From positions 62,001 through 126,000 of the forward strand of contig NZ_JAIGNO010000005.1 of assembly GCF_019711515.1 (NCBI RefSeq): 64,000 nt of DNA. The letters are read 5' to 3'. The DNA comes from Qipengyuania qiaonensis (GTDB lineage Bacteria; Pseudomonadota; Alphaproteobacteria; Sphingomonadales; Sphingomonadaceae). The notes below the pieces were generated by a model. That model was not told the DNA's origin. It made no database searches and saw only the letters and a list, made by a program, of their open reading frames with translations. The position numbers and the translations under genes are program-made. Positions 1 to 9,487 of this stretch are shown piece after piece. Each line of letters opens with the position of its first letter. The stretch's first letter is position 1.

Positions 1-15
1 GGAAGCGATGGGCAT
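1..15 (-). CDS. 5' end of a gene running off the left edge
   Basis: Reading leftward, an ATG at 15 opens Met-Pro-Ile-Ala-Ser, preceded by a GAGGA ribosome-binding site eight bases upstream. Only five codons are in the window, so no function can be given. The Fur-box-like palindrome at 78-96 lies in its upstream region, which would fit an iron-controlled gene. The alternative is that a plus-strand gene ends with the in-frame TGA at 32-34. The two readings cannot be separated here. Confidence 0.3.
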
Positions 16-77
16 GAATGATTTCCTCGTCTGAACTTTTGCGTGCCGCTAATGCGAGCCAATCGCAAGAGTCAAGG

Positions 78-96
78 AGAATGATAATCATTCGCA
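78..96. promoter_or_regulatory. Fur-box-like palindrome
   Basis: GAGAATGATAATCATTCGC matches the classical 19-bp Fur box in 16 of 19 positions, including the central ATGATAATCAT dyad. It sits between the leftward start at 15 and the thiC leader. It could control either side; the leftward gene is the more likely target because thiC has its own riboswitch. The symmetry is seen directly; the regulator is inferred. Confidence 0.6.
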
Positions 97-170
97 ATAA
101 TTGCGGGGTAGTGGGCGTGGGTGGTGCATCGATCCTGCTTGACTGGACGCGCCCGCCATTCGCGCCTATT

Positions 171-2221
<2,051 letters not shown>

Positions 2222-2275
2222 TATTGACAACTGTCAATTCAGCCCCATTTGCAGCCGGTTGCAGGGAGATATATT

Positions 2276-2647
2276 ATGGCAGATAAGAAAACCATCTTCG
2301 TGGCGTTCGCGATGGAAGACAAAGCGCAGCGTGACCTGTTGCGGGGGCAGTCACTCAATACTGATTGCCCTTTCGAGTATATCGATATGTCGGTTAAGGA
2401 GCCCTACGATAAGGATTGGAAGGAGCGCGTGGCTACCCGCATTCGTCGCTCTGATGGCGTTATCGCTCTGATAAGTGAGAATTCGCTGACATCGAGCGGC
2501 CAAAAGTGGGAAATTTCATGTGCCAAGGACGAGGGTGTGCCGCTCCGGGGGTTTTGGGCCTACACAGATGACCGAACGAACGTAGAAGGCGTGAACACCA
2601 AAGTTTGGACTTGGGACAACATAACCGCTTTTATCGATTCACTTTGA
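2276..2647 (+). CDS. TIR-like (ThsB/DUF1863-type) domain protein, predicted antiphage signal generator
   Basis: A 123-residue single-domain protein with the ThsB-type TIR-like pattern: a first strand [10 protein letters not shown] (about residues 7-16), YIDMS (35-39), a helix with Trp48, [11 protein letters not shown] (60-70) and KWEISCA with Glu79 at the place of the catalytic glutamate of TIR NADases. Such proteins in Thoeris systems make cyclic ADP-ribose-type signals after phage infection. The ATG at 2276 follows GGGAG; an upstream in-frame ATG at 2249 has no good site. The caspase-like gene starts 8 bases downstream, suggesting one operon. Base composition is AT-richer than thiC, as expected for a transferred defence cassette. 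NAD cleavage is inferred from family. Confidence 0.8.
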   Translation: MADKKTIFVAFAMEDKAQRDLLRGQSLNTDCPFEYIDMSVKEPYDKDWKERVATRIRRSDGVIALISENSLTSSGQKWEISCAKDEGVPLRGFWAYTDDRTNVEGVNTKVWTWDNITAFIDSL

Positions 2648-2655
2648 GGCAGATA

Positions 2656-3642
2656 ATGCGTCGGGCCCTTGTAGTCGGAATTGATCATTATCAATACATA
2701 TCACCGCTCTTCGGTGCGGTGAACGACGCCCATTCTATTAAAACGATGTTGGACCGCCATACAGACGGTTCGATTAACTTTCAGACGAATCTTTTGGTTG
2801 GAACCGATCAAAAGAATTTATTGACCCGTCACCAAACAAAGGAAGCAATTCGAGAACTCTTCGCGGGTAAAGGCGAGGTCGCGTTCCTTTATTTTGCTGG
2901 GCACGGATATATTGAAGCGACTGGCGGCTATCTATGCGCTGGTGATTGTAAGACTGGCGACGATGGCGTTTCGTTGTCTGAAATTTTGATTTTGGCGAAC
3001 AAGTCCAAGTTTCTCAATCGTGTCATCGTTCTCGATAGCTGTCATAGCGGAATCGCTGGCGATCACCCAGCTCAACCTGCAATGACTGAAATCGCAGACG
3101 GCGTGACGATATTAACCGCCTCGACGGCCGAGCAGTATGCGCAGGAAGAGAACGGCCAAGGCATCTTCACTAATCTGATGGTCGACGCTCTTGGTGGGGC
3201 AGCCGCAAATCTCGTGGGAGATGTAACACCAGGCGGCGTATACGCGCATGTCGACCAATCATTAGGAACTTGGGGCCAGAGACCGGTTTTCAAAACGAAT
3301 GTTGAGCGGTTCATATCGCTCCGGAAAGTTAAACCTCAGGTCCACGTTGAGCACCTACGAAGAATCTCTGAGTTCTTCCCTGAACCGGGATTTGAATTTG
3401 CGCTAGATCCATCATTCGAACCTGAGCGCCCAGAATTCAAATCGGCGGACGCGCCTAATCTACCAGCGCCGTGTCCCGAAAAGAATGCTGTCTTTGCGAT
3501 ATTGCAGGACTTTAATCGTGTTGGTCTGCTTGTGCCGGATGGCGCACCACATATGTGGCACGCAGCAATGCAAAGCAAAAGCGTCCGGCTAACAGCACTA
3601 GGGGAGCATTACCGCCGCCTCGCGTCCAAAGGCCTTATATAA
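2656..3642 (+). CDS. caspase-like (peptidase C14) protease, predicted Thoeris effector
   Basis: The 328-residue protein starts like bacterial caspase-like proteases ([10 protein letters not shown], then [15 protein letters not shown]). It has the catalytic pair: His83 in YFAGHG and Cys129 in LDSCHSG. Residues about 1-220 form the p20/p10-like fold. Residues about 225-328 are an additional C-terminal part ending in a winged-helix-like stretch ([19 protein letters not shown]), which may be a regulatory or ligand-sensing module. It lies between the TIR-like gene (8-base gap) and the RyR-domain gene (4-base gap). A caspase-like protease activated by a TIR-made nucleotide is established for type IV Thoeris; its role here is inferred. 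The start at 2656 is the first ATG after the previous stop. Confidence 0.85.
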   Translation: MRRALVVGIDHYQYISPLFGAVNDAHSIKTMLDRHTDGSINFQTNLLVGTDQKNLLTRHQTKEAIRELFAGKGEVAFLYFAGHGYIEATGGYLCAGDCKTGDDGVSLSEILILANKSKFLNRVIVLDSCHSGIAGDHPAQPAMTEIADGVTILTASTAEQYAQEENGQGIFTNLMVDALGGAAANLVGDVTPGGVYAHVDQSLGTWGQRPVFKTNVERFISLRKVKPQVHVEHLRRISEFFPEPGFEFALDPSFEPERPEFKSADAPNLPAPCPEKNAVFAILQDFNRVGLLVPDGAPHMWHAAMQSKSVRLTALGEHYRRLASKGLI

Positions 3643-3646
3643 AACG

Positions 3647-3913
3647 ATGACCGAAATAGCTGACCATCAAAACGAAGATCACAGGCTTGTGGAGGAATTG
3701 GCAAGCTTAGAGCACGAGCGATGGGCGCATTGGCAAAAATATCTTCACGAACAGTGCGAACTAATGTCAGACGGATCACTCCGAATTCCTTCGCATCTTG
3801 TGAAAAAATGGGAGTTGCAAATTGCAACACCTTATGAGGCCTTAAGTGAAAAGGAGAAAGAAAGCGATCGGGACCAGGTCAGGCGATATTTACCGCTCAT
3901 CTTGAATAGTTAG
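3647..3913 (+). CDS. small RyR-domain protein of the TIR-caspase cassette
   Basis: An 88-residue protein. Residues about 16-82 resemble the ryanodine-receptor RyR repeat: ELASLEHERWAHW followed by PYEALSEKEKESDR (62-75), which is close to the hallmark HExW...PYeeLpeeEKeydR pattern. No signal peptide or membrane segment is seen. It begins 4 bases after the caspase-like stop and shares the AT-rich composition, so it is most likely co-transcribed. Prokaryotic RyR domains are known near nucleotide-signalling conflict systems. It may bind the TIR product, restrain the protease or sense phage; none of this can be decided from sequence. Confidence 0.7.
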   Translation: MTEIADHQNEDHRLVEELASLEHERWAHWQKYLHEQCELMSDGSLRIPSHLVKKWELQIATPYEALSEKEKESDRDQVRRYLPLILNS

Positions 3914-3969
3914 CCTGTCAGCAGTTCTCGGAAACAACATTCAGTTCGAGCAATCTTGGGGGCACAATT

Positions 3970-4443
3970 CTAATTCCCCATCCCCACCAGCACCCGGTCC
4001 AGCGCCTGCAGGAACCGCGACCGGTCCGCCTTGCCGAACGGCGGCGGGCCGCCGCCAACCCCGTCCATCCCGGCGCGCAGGTCTTCCATGATGGCGCGGG
4101 TGGCGAGGGCGCTGCCGATGCTGGCGGCGTCGAAGGGCTTGCCGTCGTGGCGCAGCACGGTCGCGCCAGCCTTCAGGCAGCGTTCGGCCAGCAATATGTC
4201 GGCGGTGATCACTACGCTGCGCGGCCCCGCATTCTCCGCGATCCAGTCGTCCGCTGCGTCGAACTTGGGCCCGCCGGTCCCGTCCGAGACCACCACGCGC
4301 TTGACCCGCTCGCTGACGGGCACGCGGAAGGGGCTGTTGCTGACCACGCGGACCTGTGCGCCATAGCGCTCGGCCACGCGGTACACTTCTTCCTTCACCG
4401 GGCAGGCATCGGCATCGATCAGGATCGTCACGGGCTCGGCCAT
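3970..4443 (-). CDS. YaiI/YqxD family protein (DUF188)
   Basis: The 157-residue protein starts with TILIDADACPVKEEVYRVA, the N-terminal signature of the YaiI/YqxD family, and has DDWIAENAGPRSVVITAD and the family's RAIMEDLR block. These proteins have a PIN-like fold with conserved acidic residues; their biological role is not firmly known. The start at 4443 (MAEPVTIL) is chosen because the longer in-frame extension to 4506 precedes the conserved fold and is not family-like. It is divergent from the 2'-5' RNA ligase-like gene, with an 82-base gap likely holding both promoters. Confidence 0.9.
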   Translation of the reverse strand: MAEPVTILIDADACPVKEEVYRVAERYGAQVRVVSNSPFRVPVSERVKRVVVSDGTGGPKFDAADDWIAENAGPRSVVITADILLAERCLKAGATVLRHDGKPFDAASIGSALATRAIMEDLRAGMDGVGGGPPPFGKADRSRFLQALDRVLVGMGN

Positions 4444-4525
4444 GGCAGTTGGCGTAGCGGCCCCAGGGGACTCGCACCAGCGTCTACCCGTCCCCCTCGC
4501 GTCCACACCATGCTACACCCCGCTC

Positions 4526-5059
4526 ATGCGTGCTCGAAACCCCCTTTACATCATGGCCAAGCCGCCGCCGGAGGTGCAGGAGCGGATCGTCGCCCTGCCG
4601 CGCAACGATCCGGGGCGCGGGCCGCATCTGCTCCATGTCACGCTGATCTCGCTCTACGATCTGCACCATGCGCCGCCCGACTGGTTGCCTGCGACCATTG
4701 CCGCGCTGGACGGTTTTGCCGCGTCATCGTTTCCGCTGCGCTTCGACCGGATCGAGAACCGCAAGGCAGTGACGCTGCGCAGCCGCGAGTCGCTGGCCGA
4801 GGCGCGGGCGTTTCAGCAGGCGCTGGTAAACCATTTGCTGGCGGCGAAAGCGCCGATCATGGACGGCACCACGCCCGAACCGCATGTCACGATCAATTAT
4901 CGCGGGGACCGCCTCGGGGCGCAGACAATAGCACCGATCGGCTGGTTGGTCGACGAGATCGTCCTGGTGGAAAGCGTGGTCGGCAAGACGACCCATGTCG
5001 AACACGGCCGCTGGGCGCTCCGCGAAGGCGCGTCCCGATTAACGGTCTTATCGCGATAG
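4526..5059 (+). CDS. 2'-5' RNA ligase-like / 2H phosphoesterase
   Basis: A 177-residue cytoplasmic protein with the two HxT motifs of the 2H phosphoesterase superfamily: HVTLIS in the N-terminal half and HVTINY in the C-terminal half. These histidines form the active site in RNA 2',3'-cyclic phosphodiesterases and related enzymes. The exact substrate is unknown. The chosen start gives MRARNPLYIMAKPPP; a second possible start is nine codons on (MAKPPP), just before the first strand. The upstream neighbour is divergent and the downstream one is convergent, so it is a single-gene unit. Confidence 0.83.
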   Translation: MRARNPLYIMAKPPPEVQERIVALPRNDPGRGPHLLHVTLISLYDLHHAPPDWLPATIAALDGFAASSFPLRFDRIENRKAVTLRSRESLAEARAFQQALVNHLLAAKAPIMDGTTPEPHVTINYRGDRLGAQTIAPIGWLVDEIVLVESVVGKTTHVEHGRWALREGASRLTVLSR

Positions 5060-5089
5060 CCTGACCGGCGCGCCCCCGGCCACCACAGT

Positions 5090-6127
5090 TCAAGCAGGCT
5101 TGTGCCGGAACTTCACCATCACGATGCCGTGATCGCCCGTGCCGTTTTCCTTGTGATTGTCGAAATTGAGGTGGTCGTTCTCGATCGTCAGTCCGTCGAA
5201 TGCCCAGATCCGCTTTTTCGACATGTCGTAGAACTGCTCGCTCGCCAGCACGTGATCCAGGCTTTCCCGAACGTCCTGGTATACATGCGTGTAGTAGACG
5301 TCCCGCAGCGAGCGCAGTTGCTGCATCGCTTGGGCCGAATAGAGCGCATTGTCGCGGCCTCCGCTGCTGAGCGCGGTGAGGAATTTGGGCTGTTCGGTAA
5401 TGATGTTGAGCGTGTTGGAATCCTGCCCGTCATTGAGATCGCCGAGCACTATCGTCGGCGTGTCGTTGCCCTTCATCCGCTCGGTCAGCATCCATCGCAG
5501 CGCGGTCGCTTCCGCCGTCCGTCGCAGGGTCGACAGCGCACTGCCAAGATGGGAGGCGTGCGGCTTGAAGGTGTCTTCCGCATCCTTGTACCAATCGTCG
5601 AACCAGATGGTCGCGGGCGCCTTGGATTTGAGGTGGCAGACATAGAGGTGGACCGCAGCCTCGTCGGGATGGGGGCGGATCTGGAAGTGCAGGACGGGGC
5701 GGTGAAAGCCCGACAGTTCCACCTTGATGCGCGGCGATTGCGGGTCCCCGTCGGCCTGCAGCAGGAAGTCGTCGGGAAACTGCGCGATCCATTCGGCTGC
5801 TTCGCCATCGACGAGCAGCCCCTTGCGAACTGCCGCGGCGCAGACGATCTTCGTTCCGTCGGCGGGAACCGCTGCCTCGTTGCCGGGCACCAGCAGGTCG
5901 TATTGCGAGCCGAGGCCCGCAGCCGCGAACGCCTCTTCCAGGGCGCGTCCGTGCCACAGCTCCTGAAAGCCGAACACATCCGCTCTCAGGATGGCAAGCT
6001 GACCGGCCATCCAGTCGATCTTGCGGTCGTATTCCGCCTGCGACCAGCCGTCGCTGTCCCGGTACATCGGCAGGCCCGGCAGGTTGAGATTGTAGAGATT
6101 GAACGTTGCCACACTCAAATCGGACAT
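5090..6127 (-). CDS. endonuclease/exonuclease/phosphatase family protein
   Basis: A 345-residue protein with the EEP (DNase I-like) fold motifs in order: VATFNLYNLN, FGFQELWHG with the metal-binding glutamate, a central KSKAPA block, GDLNDGQDS, SLDHVLAS and TGDHGIVMVKF with the catalytic Asp-His. Members hydrolyse nucleic acids or phospho-substrates; which applies here is not evident. There is no signal peptide from the chosen ATG at 6127. Seven further in-frame codons upstream (MAAGAII) are possible but less likely. No operon partner is present. Confidence 0.85.
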   Translation of the reverse strand: MSDLSVATFNLYNLNLPGLPMYRDSDGWSQAEYDRKIDWMAGQLAILRADVFGFQELWHGRALEEAFAAAGLGSQYDLLVPGNEAAVPADGTKIVCAAAVRKGLLVDGEAAEWIAQFPDDFLLQADGDPQSPRIKVELSGFHRPVLHFQIRPHPDEAAVHLYVCHLKSKAPATIWFDDWYKDAEDTFKPHASHLGSALSTLRRTAEATALRWMLTERMKGNDTPTIVLGDLNDGQDSNTLNIITEQPKFLTALSSGGRDNALYSAQAMQQLRSLRDVYYTHVYQDVRESLDHVLASEQFYDMSKKRIWAFDGLTIENDHLNFDNHKENGTGDHGIVMVKFRHKPA

Positions 6128-6294
6128 GATTATCGCCCCTGCCGCCAAGCCGCCTTTGCTCGCCGGACGATTAGCCCGAAGTTTGGTCCGTTTTATGATA
6201 CCCCGCGATCGAGGCGGGCAGCGGCCGTTTTCTGCGAGCTACGGATCCGCGATGCCCGTTCAGGATTGCCCGCAGGCCGCCGAACCGGCTGGCG

Positions 6295-6564
6295 TCACCC
6301 CGCCGCCGAGCGTTCCTCCGCCCCGTGGCGGTGCAGCAGCACGTCGAGCATTGCGGGGCGTTCCTTGCGTTCCCACGCGCGCTCGTGGAAGAAGAACACC
6401 ACAGCGTTCACCAACGGTTCGACCAGCGCGATACCCCCGGCGATCGCTATCGATCCGGTGAAGATGTAGGCGACCGTGAAGCCCACCAGCAGATGGAGGG
6501 CGAGGAAGCTCAGCGTCTTGGACAGGTCGCGTGTCATTCCGCCATGATGGTGCTGCCGGTTCAT
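6295..6564 (-). CDS. DUF2061 small membrane protein
   Basis: An 89-residue protein that matches the DUF2061 pattern. An N-terminal basic part (SKTLSFLALHLLVGFTVAY) leads into a first membrane helix. A second hydrophobic segment (IAIAGGIALVEPLVNAVVF) follows, and then FFHERAWER. It is an inner-membrane protein of unknown function. It is transcribed away from the HPF-like gene. The first ATG at 6564 is used; a second Met lies nine codons later. Confidence 0.85.
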   Translation of the reverse strand: MNRQHHHGGMTRDLSKTLSFLALHLLVGFTVAYIFTGSIAIAGGIALVEPLVNAVVFFFHERAWERKERPAMLDVLLHRHGAEERSAAG

Positions 6565-6777
6565 CGAATAAAGCGATGATTGTGGGATACAGTAATCGGG
6601 TTCTCGCTCTTTTGGCGCGTCCTTGCAACGGCACCCGGCGATTCCACTTTCCTACACACCTCCGTCTGTGGCTCATCATGCCGGATGACCGACAGCACAC
6701 CCGCACCGACCGCCCGGTCCTCCCAGCCTCCCGCCCGCAAGCCGACGCCGATCCGCACAAGCCGGCTGTTTTTGCGC

Positions 6778-6801
6778 CTGGACAGTGTAACATGCGGTCC
6801 A
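6778..6801. promoter_or_regulatory. 24-bp operator-like sequence, copy 1
   Basis: CTGGACAGTGTAACATGCGGTCCA recurs at 55075-55098 with one mismatch. It has inverted TGGAC/GGTCCA arms around TGTAACA, as expected for a dimeric regulator or a conserved promoter. It lies in the 356-base gap between the DUF2061 gene and the HPF-like gene, which otherwise shows no convincing coding sequence. The second copy is also upstream of a plus-strand gene, for a glutathione transferase. Confidence 0.5.
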
Positions 6802-6920
6802 TGTCTCGCCCGTTACCGCCGCGAAACCGGGGCTGAGCGTGGCCGGGTTGCGCTGGACATGCGGAGCGCAATCCCCATCTCGGGCGTTAGAGGATGGAAC
6901 GGCAAAAGGAGAAAAAAGCC

Positions 6921-7265
6921 ATGCAGGTCCAGTTCAATTCCGACAGCAGCGTGATGGGTACGGACAACGTCGCCGAGCGGATCGAAGCGCGCGTGCGCGA
7001 GAAGCTGGGGCGGTTCTCCGAACGGCTGACGCGGCTGGAAGTGCATATCCATAACGATCACCGCCACACGCACGGCCATGACGACAAGGCCTGCACCATC
7101 GAAGCGCGCCCGCGCGGCGGCAAGCCGGTCGGCGTGACCGGGCACGGTGCCACGGTGGACGATGCGGCGCGCAAGGCCGCCAGCACGCTCGCCCAGCGGC
7201 TGACCCGGCTGTTCGGCAAGGAGAGCCGCCACGGGCACGACCCGCGCCCCGACAAGGTCCTGTGA
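6921..7265 (+). CDS. HPF/RaiA-family ribosome-associated protein
   Basis: The 114-residue product has the N-terminal HPF/RaiA S30AE-like layout: MQVQFNSDSSV, then a helix IEARVREKLGRFSERLTRLEVHI, a His-rich loop, CTIEARPRGGKPV and a second helix DDAARKAASTLAQRLTRLFG. Such proteins sit in the ribosomal A/P sites and promote dimerisation or inactivation during stress. It lacks the C-terminal dimerisation domain of long HPF. The ATG at 6921 follows AAAAGGAG. The operator-like 24-bp sequence at 6778-6801 may control it. Confidence 0.8.
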   Translation: MQVQFNSDSSVMGTDNVAERIEARVREKLGRFSERLTRLEVHIHNDHRHTHGHDDKACTIEARPRGGKPVGVTGHGATVDDAARKAASTLAQRLTRLFGKESRHGHDPRPDKVL

Positions 7266-7278
7266 GGGCGATCGGAGG

Positions 7279-7833
7279 ATGAGGTACCTCGCGATCACTG
7301 CCATGCCGCTGGCCCTGGGCCTGGCCGCCTGCGGTTCGGAGCCCGCGCCGGATGCGGCCGGCGAAACGACCGGCCTGCCCATCGGTTCGGCCAGCGCCAG
7401 CACCTCGGGCAGCGCGACTGCCGCGCCGCCCGCCGATGCCGCGCCCACGCCGGACATGGCGGGGGCCTGGGACATGACCTCCAGCGGCGAGGGGGACGGG
7501 CTGTTCTTTGCCGCGGCCCAGGGTGAGCCGGCGAGGGTGCATGTCTTCTGCCCGTCCGGCGGCGGCGTGCTGGTCAATGTGAACGCTTTCCGCCCTATCG
7601 CCAGCGAGGAGCGGATGACCTTCGGCTCCGGTGCCGATGCGGTCACGCTGGTCGCCGATCCCGCCGGGGACGATCTGCGCGGCGGCGTGAGCGGCGAGGG
7701 TGAGGTGCCCACCGATCTCGGTGTGGTGCTGACCGGCGGCGTGGCCGTGCGCTACGGGACACAGGATATCGGCCCGCTACCGCCCGTTCCCGCCGCCATG
7801 GCACGCGATTTCGTGGCGGGCTGCACCGACTGA
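7279..7833 (+). CDS. putative lipoprotein, unknown function
   Basis: A 184-residue protein with a lipoprotein signal: MRYLAITAMPLALGLAAC, where the Cys is the predicted lipidation site, followed by an Ala/Ser/Thr-rich linker. The mature part begins around PDMAGAWDMTSSGEGDG and seems to be a small beta-rich domain. No family is recognised. It starts 13 bases after the HPF-like gene with GATCGGAGG as ribosome-binding site, so the two may share a transcript. Predicted location is the periplasmic face of a membrane. Confidence 0.75.
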   Translation: MRYLAITAMPLALGLAACGSEPAPDAAGETTGLPIGSASASTSGSATAAPPADAAPTPDMAGAWDMTSSGEGDGLFFAAAQGEPARVHVFCPSGGGVLVNVNAFRPIASEERMTFGSGADAVTLVADPAGDDLRGGVSGEGEVPTDLGVVLTGGVAVRYGTQDIGPLPPVPAAMARDFVAGCTD

Positions 7834-8001
7834 GGCGGGATGGGCGGGCGACGCAGCGCGGCTCGTCGCATGTCGCGCCCGTCCTGCCACATTGCGGCGA
7901 AATCTGGGCACATCTGGTGGGCGTGCTCGTTCGAATCGTGACGCGCAAGCCGGGTGTGCCGGTTTGGGCAATGTTGGAACTCGATTCACAAAGGTCTGAA
8001 C

Positions 8002-8589
8002 ATGAACAAGATCACGATTGCGCTCGCCTCTGCCGCCTCGCTGGCCATTGCCGCCTGCGCCGAGGAACCGGCCGATACCACCGCCGTTGACGAAGATGCC
8101 GCCATGGCCGACCAGATGGCGAACGATACCGCCACCGAAGCCGGCACGATCGTCGAGGTCGCTCAGGGCAATCCCGATTTCTCCACGCTGGTTGCGGCCG
8201 TAACTGCGGCCGATCTGGGTGAAACCCTGTCGGGCCCGGGGCCTTACACGGTCTTCGCACCGAACAACGCGGCCTTCGACAAGATACCGCAGGCCACGCG
8301 CGACGAACTGATGAGCGAAGCTGGCAAGGCCGACCTTGCAGGTATCCTCACCTATCACGTGGTCGAAGGTGAAACCCTCGCCGCGGCGCTGACGCAGGCG
8401 ATCGAGGGGGCGGGCGAAGAAGGCTACGAAATCACGACCGTCAATGGCGGCACGCTGACCGCGACGATGGAAGGCGGCAATGTCGTGCTGACCGACGCGG
8501 CGGGCAACAAGGCGACCGTCACGGCGACCGACATCGAAGCCTCGAACGGCGCGATCCATGTGATCGACACCGTTCTGATGCCTTCCTAA
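8002..8589 (+). CDS. fasciclin (FAS1) domain lipoprotein
   Basis: A 195-residue protein with a lipoprotein signal ending SLAIAAC, an acidic linker, and one FAS1 domain over about residues 50-194. FAS1 hallmarks are clear: PYTVFAPNNAAFDKIP (H1 region), ILTYHVVEGE (YH motif) and a closing NGAIHVIDTVLMPS. FAS1 proteins act in adhesion and cell-surface binding; the ligand is unknown here. The ATG at 8002 is preceded by AAAGG. A strong hairpin at 8612 ends the unit. Confidence 0.93.
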   Translation: MNKITIALASAASLAIAACAEEPADTTAVDEDAAMADQMANDTATEAGTIVEVAQGNPDFSTLVAAVTAADLGETLSGPGPYTVFAPNNAAFDKIPQATRDELMSEAGKADLAGILTYHVVEGETLAAALTQAIEGAGEEGYEITTVNGGTLTATMEGGNVVLTDAAGNKATVTATDIEASNGAIHVIDTVLMPS

Positions 8590-8611
8590 GAGGAACGGCA
8601 TAGATTGAAGC

Positions 8612-8645
8612 GAAGGGCGGTCCGCACGGGTCGCCCTTCCTCTTT
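8612..8645 (+). terminator. intrinsic terminator after the fasciclin gene
   Basis: GAAGGGCG and CGCCCTTC form an eight-pair stem around a short loop, followed by a T-rich CTCTTTC tract. It lies about 20 bases after the fasciclin stop and also separates it from the convergent gene at 8657. Confidence 0.7.
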
Positions 8646-8656
8646 CGGGGGTGTCG

Positions 8657-9082
8657 TCAGGGCTTGGGGCCGGTCACGCCGCGGCGCTGGTCGGCGATCA
8701 GCCCGGCCACCATGACGAGCAGGGCCGGGATCGACCAGAACGCGGCAACCCGCTCGGCAATGATGTGCTGGTCGCCCGGCAGGAACAGGGCGGCAAGTTC
8801 GAATAGCAGCGTCGTCGCATGGCAGGCCGAGAACCAGATCGGCCAGTACTTCCGGCTCGAAAGAGCATATCGCACGATCACCGCCAGCAGGGCGACGTCG
8901 ACCAGCGCCACCAGGGCGAGCGCGATGCTTTCAGGGAAGAACATGTGCGTGGCGGCGCTGAGCGCCGCCGCCGCGGCGATCGCCAGTATCGCCTTGCGAT
9001 CGTGCCAATCGCCTGCCTGCCATCCGATCGCCAGCGCTGCGAGCAGGAACAACCAGAAGGCAAGCAGGAAGATCGCGTTCAT
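8657..9082 (-). CDS. small integral membrane protein, unknown
   Basis: A 141-residue hydrophobic protein with four predicted membrane helices: about residues 3-22, 31-50, 55-72 and 112-130. A polar loop with DWHDRK and a SSRKYW turn separate them. No family name can be assigned. It begins MNAIFLLAFWLF; the next upstream gene, on the same strand, ends 5 bases before the start, so both may be co-transcribed. Function unknown. Confidence 0.7.
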   Translation of the reverse strand: MNAIFLLAFWLFLLAALAIGWQAGDWHDRKAILAIAAAAALSAATHMFFPESIALALVALVDVALLAVIVRYALSSRKYWPIWFSACHATTLLFELAALFLPGDQHIIAERVAAFWSIPALLVMVAGLIADQRRGVTGPKP

Positions 9083-9087
9083 CGTGT

Positions 9088-9435
9088 CTAGGCGGCCCGG
9101 TTGGCGAAGACCTTGCCGTCCGTACGGGCACTCGGTTCATGGAGCGGTGGACATCCGAAGCCCACGGTCTCCAGGTTCGATGCCTTCTGGATCTTGATCA
9201 GTTCGCGCGTCGCGCGGCCGATATCCTCGTGGCTCTCGATCGCATTCGTCAGCCCGGTTCCGGCCATCGATAGCGCGCCTTGGGCGGTGCCGACCGGCAG
9301 GCGCGAAGCCTTGCTGACTTCCACGATGCTTGCGCAGAGATGCGCGATCGACATCACCGCCTGATCGACAGCGTCGATCGATTTCTGCGTGTCGTTGGCT
9401 ACCACCCGGCCTGCCGCCGTTTCGATTTCATGCAT
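9088..9435 (-). CDS. conserved hypothetical protein, helical
   Basis: A 115-residue, largely helical soluble protein. The middle (VDQAVMSIAHLCASIVEVSKASRL, then ALSMAGTGLTNAIESHEDIGRATREL) looks amphipathic and may form a helical bundle. No signal peptide or catalytic motif is seen and no family is recognised. The start at 9435 (MHEIETAAG) follows AAAGGA; the in-frame extension to 9501 lacks such a site. It lies directly downstream of the membrane-tethered LuxR-type regulator on the same strand. Confidence 0.65.
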   Translation of the reverse strand: MHEIETAAGRVVANDTQKSIDAVDQAVMSIAHLCASIVEVSKASRLPVGTAQGALSMAGTGLTNAIESHEDIGRATRELIKIQKASNLETVGFGCPPLHEPSARTDGKVFANRAA

Positions 9436-9487
9436 GGGTCCATCCTTTCTCGTCGCGTCCGGAAGCGGACCCGACCCATGGATTAAG

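Noticed and set aside
5102..6469. 455-residue plus-strand open frame
   Set aside because: Opposite the EEP-family gene, which has all catalytic motifs.
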